Shown in pieces: positions 61,001 through 64,000 of a stretch of 64,000 nt of DNA. Position 1 is the stretch's first letter. Each line of letters starts with the position of its first letter. Both the position numbers and the translations under genes were made by a program. Origin of the DNA: Spirodela intermedia. Taxonomy: Eukaryota; Streptophyta; Magnoliopsida; Alismatales; Araceae. Where the stretch lies: NCBI GenBank assembly GCA_902729315.2, contig LR746270.1, positions 7,077,221 to 7,141,220 on the forward strand, read 5' to 3'. The notes beneath the pieces were generated by a model, which was given only the letters and a program-made list of their open reading frames with translations, was not told where the DNA came from and ran no database searches.

Positions 61001-64000
61001 GGAGGAGGATACAACTTGAAAAGATGGGTAAGCTGCATTCAGTGAGGTTCTAGATGATGAAACCTCCTGTTTCACAATCTTTCCCAATTGTTTACTCGAT
61101 CCGTATGTCTTGGAAAGGATAGTTATCAGGAAAGAAAGTTCTGAGACAATTTCACCCTTCTGCTAGATCACTGATTGGAAGAAGGCCAATAAGAAGTGGG
61201 GGGACATGATTTGTAGAGGACTAGACTAGGTAATCCATAAGCTAATTGTTCCTCACTAGATAAAGTGACCTTGGTGCCATCTCCATTGATCAATTTATCC
61301 CTTTTTAGCAAAGAAAATAGGAAGAAAATAAAAAAGGGGTACTCATGTAGAACAGCATCCACAGAACCAAGGAAGGCCCAATTTTTTTGACCCAGGTGGC
61401 TAGAAAACGTAAAAATGTGGACTGCAGACGTTTGAAGATCGAGACTGAGACTAAGCCCAAATGAATCGCGTGAATAATGCGTTAGTTTCAGTCACCATTC
61501 GCTGTTAGGTCGTTTTAAATTTGTTTCTGTAACTGGTCCAATTTTCTAGGAGACTTAAGATTGATTTTGGGTTTATTTAAAGGCTAGCATGCTGTAACTT
61601 CAGAGTAGATGAGTATTATAATTTTTTGTTCTGTTTGGAAGATTTGTGAGCACTAGTGATTCAAGCAACCCTTGTTGATTCAAGGATCACCAAAAACCAA
61701 TCCTTGTGGATTTAAGGGTAGAGAAATTTCGTACCTTGTGGCTTGAAGGCCTGACATTCCGTTTTCTGCAACTTCTGCTGCGTCAAGTGGTATCAGAACA
61801 GGCCTTGTGGATTTAAGGGCGTATTTTTTCAGGCCCCAACGGAGATATTATGATAGGCTGGTTTATCAGGTCCATGTTCCCTGTGTGTGTGTTTGTGGGG
61901 GAGAGAGAGAGAGAGAGAGGTCCGAAGGTGGCAAACCTCACTCTCATTGCATCAGAAAAAATAACTTGTTCTACTTAGTGAAAAACGGTTCAATATTATG
62001 CTACATACTAACTCTTGACGCCTTTGACATGAGATGAACCAGCAGCCACAATTATGGGTGAGAGTTTGGGTCCTTGAAGTCCAACTTTGTGTTAATAATC
62101 TTCATGAATAAATTAAAACTTCTTAGAGCTTGAGGTGATGTCATTCTGAAACCATGTGTTTACTTTTTTTATTTTATGAGAGATTTAATCTCAAGGGAAG
62201 ATTTTTAACGTTTGAGTCAAGTCATTTTCCTATTGTATATTTTAAAATGACTAGAAGTACCTCCTTGCTTTTTCTAGGGACACCAACTTTCCCAAATGCC
62301 AGTTTTGGTTGGATCAACGTGAAAGATGTTGCAAATGCACATATTCTAGCATTTGAGGTCCCTTCAGCTAATGGAAGGTATTGCCTAGTTGAAAGGGTTA
62401 TCCATTTTTCAGAGGTCGTGAATCTTATTCGAGAACTATTCCCAGACCTCAAGCTTCCTGAAAGGTAATCTGTCCTTTTTAATGTCGATTCTCAGACCCC
62501 AAGCTTCCTGAAAGCTTCCTAATTGGCATATGCCAATGACAACAGATTGAGCTCTCATAAATTTCATTATTGCATGTATCTATTTTCTGTCGTCCATTGA
62601 TTTATGTTTTGATAGAAAATGTAAATTGATTTCTGATTTCCTTTGTATGATATTATTTCACATCCGATGTTTTTATGCTTTGAGGACTGAATTCAACATT
62701 ACTCTAACCTAAAATCCTCTGCTCTGGTACCAGATTCTCTACTGTGTTTAGAAATCGTTTCCTCCAAGTTCACTAATTTATATGACAGAATTATATCCTT
62801 TAACTTTAGCACCTCCAGATGAATGAAATGCACAACAGTTAGTGCAATCCTGGAGTAAACTAGAGCTCCAGATCAAGAATTTTTTTTTAATTACTGTAAT
62901 ATCTCTTCCAAAGGCTTCAAGGAAAATTACTGAGAGGCACTCATTAGATTATGTCCCTTATTTTATGAAGTGGATTGTTTTTCCTATGATTGACAAGAGA
63001 CACTTGGGTATTTGTTTATTTTGTGTTTTGAGGGCTTATCTTTCGTTGTTTCTTGCTGATCAATTGCCTGCCTTGGGTGAGGGGATTGTGCAGTTTATAT
63101 TTTTGGATATTTTTATTTACATCTTCTGTAAATCAAGAAGGAATACAGTTGTACATTATATTTGTGTTATCTAATGCTTTCAGCATTCTTCTCTAGAGAA
63201 GATGTTGTTTTCGAGTTGGCATTTGGGGACGAACTTCCATTATCATTACCTTTATATTTTTGTGTATGAGAACATAGAGAGTTATTCTTTTATTTTTTTC
63301 ACATCTTTATCATCCTACTAAAAGGTTCTACTATATTGTGACATATCTTATCACTCAAAGAAAACATAATAAAATGTGCACGAAAGTGATAACCACTCTA
63401 TTTATGATGAAATGCAGTAGCTAACGGGATTCTTTTTATCTGTCAGTACTTACATCCTTTTTCCGACATTTATCTGCATTTCTATGCAGCTTCATGGTCT
63501 TCGGAACCATTTTCTGTGTCTTTTACACTCGAAGTGTGTGTTTTGAACAAATTTTATTATTCTTTTCCCATCTCTTTCCGGTATTGCCAGACGTCCAAAT
63601 AGGATATTTTTTTCATCATAAGGAATTTTGAATATCTTTCTCGTTTTTCTTGTCATCCCATGTGTCTGTGAGTGTTGTTCTTTTGGGATTCTGGCACTTG
63701 ACGCTGTTCATCAGCATGTAGGTGCCTTTCATTAATAACAGTTCACTAGGGAAACATCTTAGATTTATGGAATAATCAGTTGTGCTGTAAATTGTATCTC
63801 TTCTACCTAAGCTTTTCTATTGAATGACATGCTACCTATTGTGTTGTTTGGTGATTGAATGTGTTCAAGTTCATCATACCTGTTAATATTTAGCTCTAAT
63901 TTGCCTACAATGTTGTGTGGCAATTTGCCTCAGCTTTTTTGTGTCGCACATGTTTTTGGCAGGTGTGTGGATGATGAGCCCTTTGTGCGGACATACCATG
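55086..64000 (+). CDS. Phenylacetaldehyde/cinnamoyl-CoA-reductase-like SDR, 3' end outside the window
   Basis: Exons 55086-55197, 57311-57480, 59013-59204, 59991-60153, 62278-62464 and 63963-64000 (cut by the window end) join to about 287 residues so far, of roughly 320 expected. The N-terminus has the NADP-binding motif [11 protein letters not shown] (residues 8-18) and TVRDP with Arg35, typical of extended SDRs. The catalytic triad is Ser125 or Ser126 in [10 protein letters not shown], Tyr161 and Lys165 in WYLLSK. True cinnamoyl-CoA reductases have NWYCYGK at that place; [14 protein letters not shown] is closer to phenylacetaldehyde reductase/CAD1-like members of the DFR superfamily. [19 protein letters not shown] is also typical. 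These cytosolic enzymes reduce aldehydes or acyl-CoA esters with NADPH in scent and phenylpropanoid metabolism; the substrate here is not determined. Introns 2 and 4 carry retroelement debris. Confidence 0.93.
58110..58810 (-). mobile_element. Ty1/copia RT-RNase H fragment inside intron 2 of the SDR gene
   Basis: On the minus strand 58770-58568 matches the C-terminal copia RT ([20 protein letters not shown]), 58440-58350 reads [15 protein letters not shown] as in the RNase H SxAEAEY motif, and 58290-58117 matches its end ([39 protein letters not shown]). Catalytic-type Asp and Glu positions remain but stops and frame shifts break it. It lies opposite to the host gene's direction. No LTRs were delimited. 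Confidence 0.9.
61400..61804 (+). mobile_element. LTR remnant ending in a copia-type primer-binding site
   Basis: TGGTATCAGAACAGG at 61788-61802 matches the copia primer-binding site TGGTATCAGAGC, complementary to the 3' end of initiator methionine tRNA, with one change. The preceding 350 bases have LTR-like features: a TTTATTTAAAGGC TATA-like box near 61573 and a short-spaced poly(A)-like region. The left border is a guess. GTGGATTTAAGGG occurs both before (61706) and after (61807) the site. Confidence 0.55.
61881..61919 (+). repeat. GT/GA compound microsatellite
   Basis: A (GT)5 run followed by G5 and a (GA)10 run, in intron 4 of the SDR gene. Confidence 0.85.
62440..62516 (+). repeat. Duplicated exon 5 end inside the SDR gene
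   Basis: The last bases of exon 5, CAGACCTCAAGCTTCCTGAAAG (62443-62464), recur as CAGACCCCAAGCTTCCTGAAAG at about 62493-62514, with one mismatch, just inside the following intron. The second copy is followed by CTTCC, not a GT donor. Confidence 0.85.

Noticed and set aside
60890-61362. Minus-strand frames in SDR intron 4 that looked like a possible gene or element
   Set aside because: No recognisable domain, several stops, and no supporting splice sites; probably intronic or old repeat DNA.
1-64000. CRISPR arrays, bacterial defence systems, prophages or biosynthetic operons
   Set aside because: The window is plant nuclear DNA with spliced genes; no regular short-repeat array or polycistronic gene set is present.

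Overview
The window is nuclear DNA from a flowering plant. Every gene is split by GT-AG introns, one of them a probable GC-AG intron. Introns reach several kb and are AT-rich, and old Ty1/copia remnants lie in the spacers and in one gene's introns. Several first exons are GC-rich against AT-rich introns (HAD, SRS and RRP12 genes). That pattern is common in monocots and some other angiosperms, but the sequence alone does not fix the species. There are no bacterial operons, CRISPR arrays or recognisable rRNA or tRNA genes.

Layout, left to right. (1) 1-2034: GC-rich upstream DNA with trinucleotide repeats. (2) 2035-4256 (+): six-exon HAD-superfamily hydrolase of the plant HDHD3-like group. (3) 4500-4751 (-): one-exon coding region of Sec61 beta, tail to tail with the HAD gene; a leader intron and a TATA box lie upstream near 6.0 kb. 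(4) 6.0-10.8 kb: AT-rich spacer with a decayed copia pol on the minus strand. (5) 12166-13426 (+): SHI/STY/LRP1-type (SRS) zinc-finger transcription factor with a long CT-rich upstream region. (6) 15.4-20.8 kb: a possible orphan or alternative exon, a second decayed copia pol (+), and diverged tandem repeats. (7) 20899-35692 (+): seven-exon gene for a probably plastid-targeted, TPR-like protein with a C-terminal membrane segment; its function is unknown. (8) 37189-53250 (-): eighteen-exon gene for RRP12, a HEAT-repeat ribosome biogenesis factor. (9) 55086-64000 (+): the first six exons of a phenylacetaldehyde/cinnamoyl-CoA-reductase-like SDR, cut by the window end. Its introns hold a copia RT/RNase H fragment and an LTR/primer-binding-site remnant.

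The genes are unrelated single-copy plant genes in no shared pathway: hydrolase, ER translocon subunit, auxin-linked transcription factor, plastid protein, ribosome assembly factor and phenylpropanoid-type reductase. I found no new multi-gene system. The most interesting points are small-scale: a 70-codon tandem duplication that spans the RRP12 start codon, a probable GC-AG intron in the same gene, exon-end duplications left inside two introns, a fourfold helical repeat in the plastid protein, and an SRS stop codon that overlaps a consensus splice donor.

All exon borders were worked out by hand from reading frame, splice consensus and family resemblance. In each multi-exon gene the exon phases add up to one open frame.
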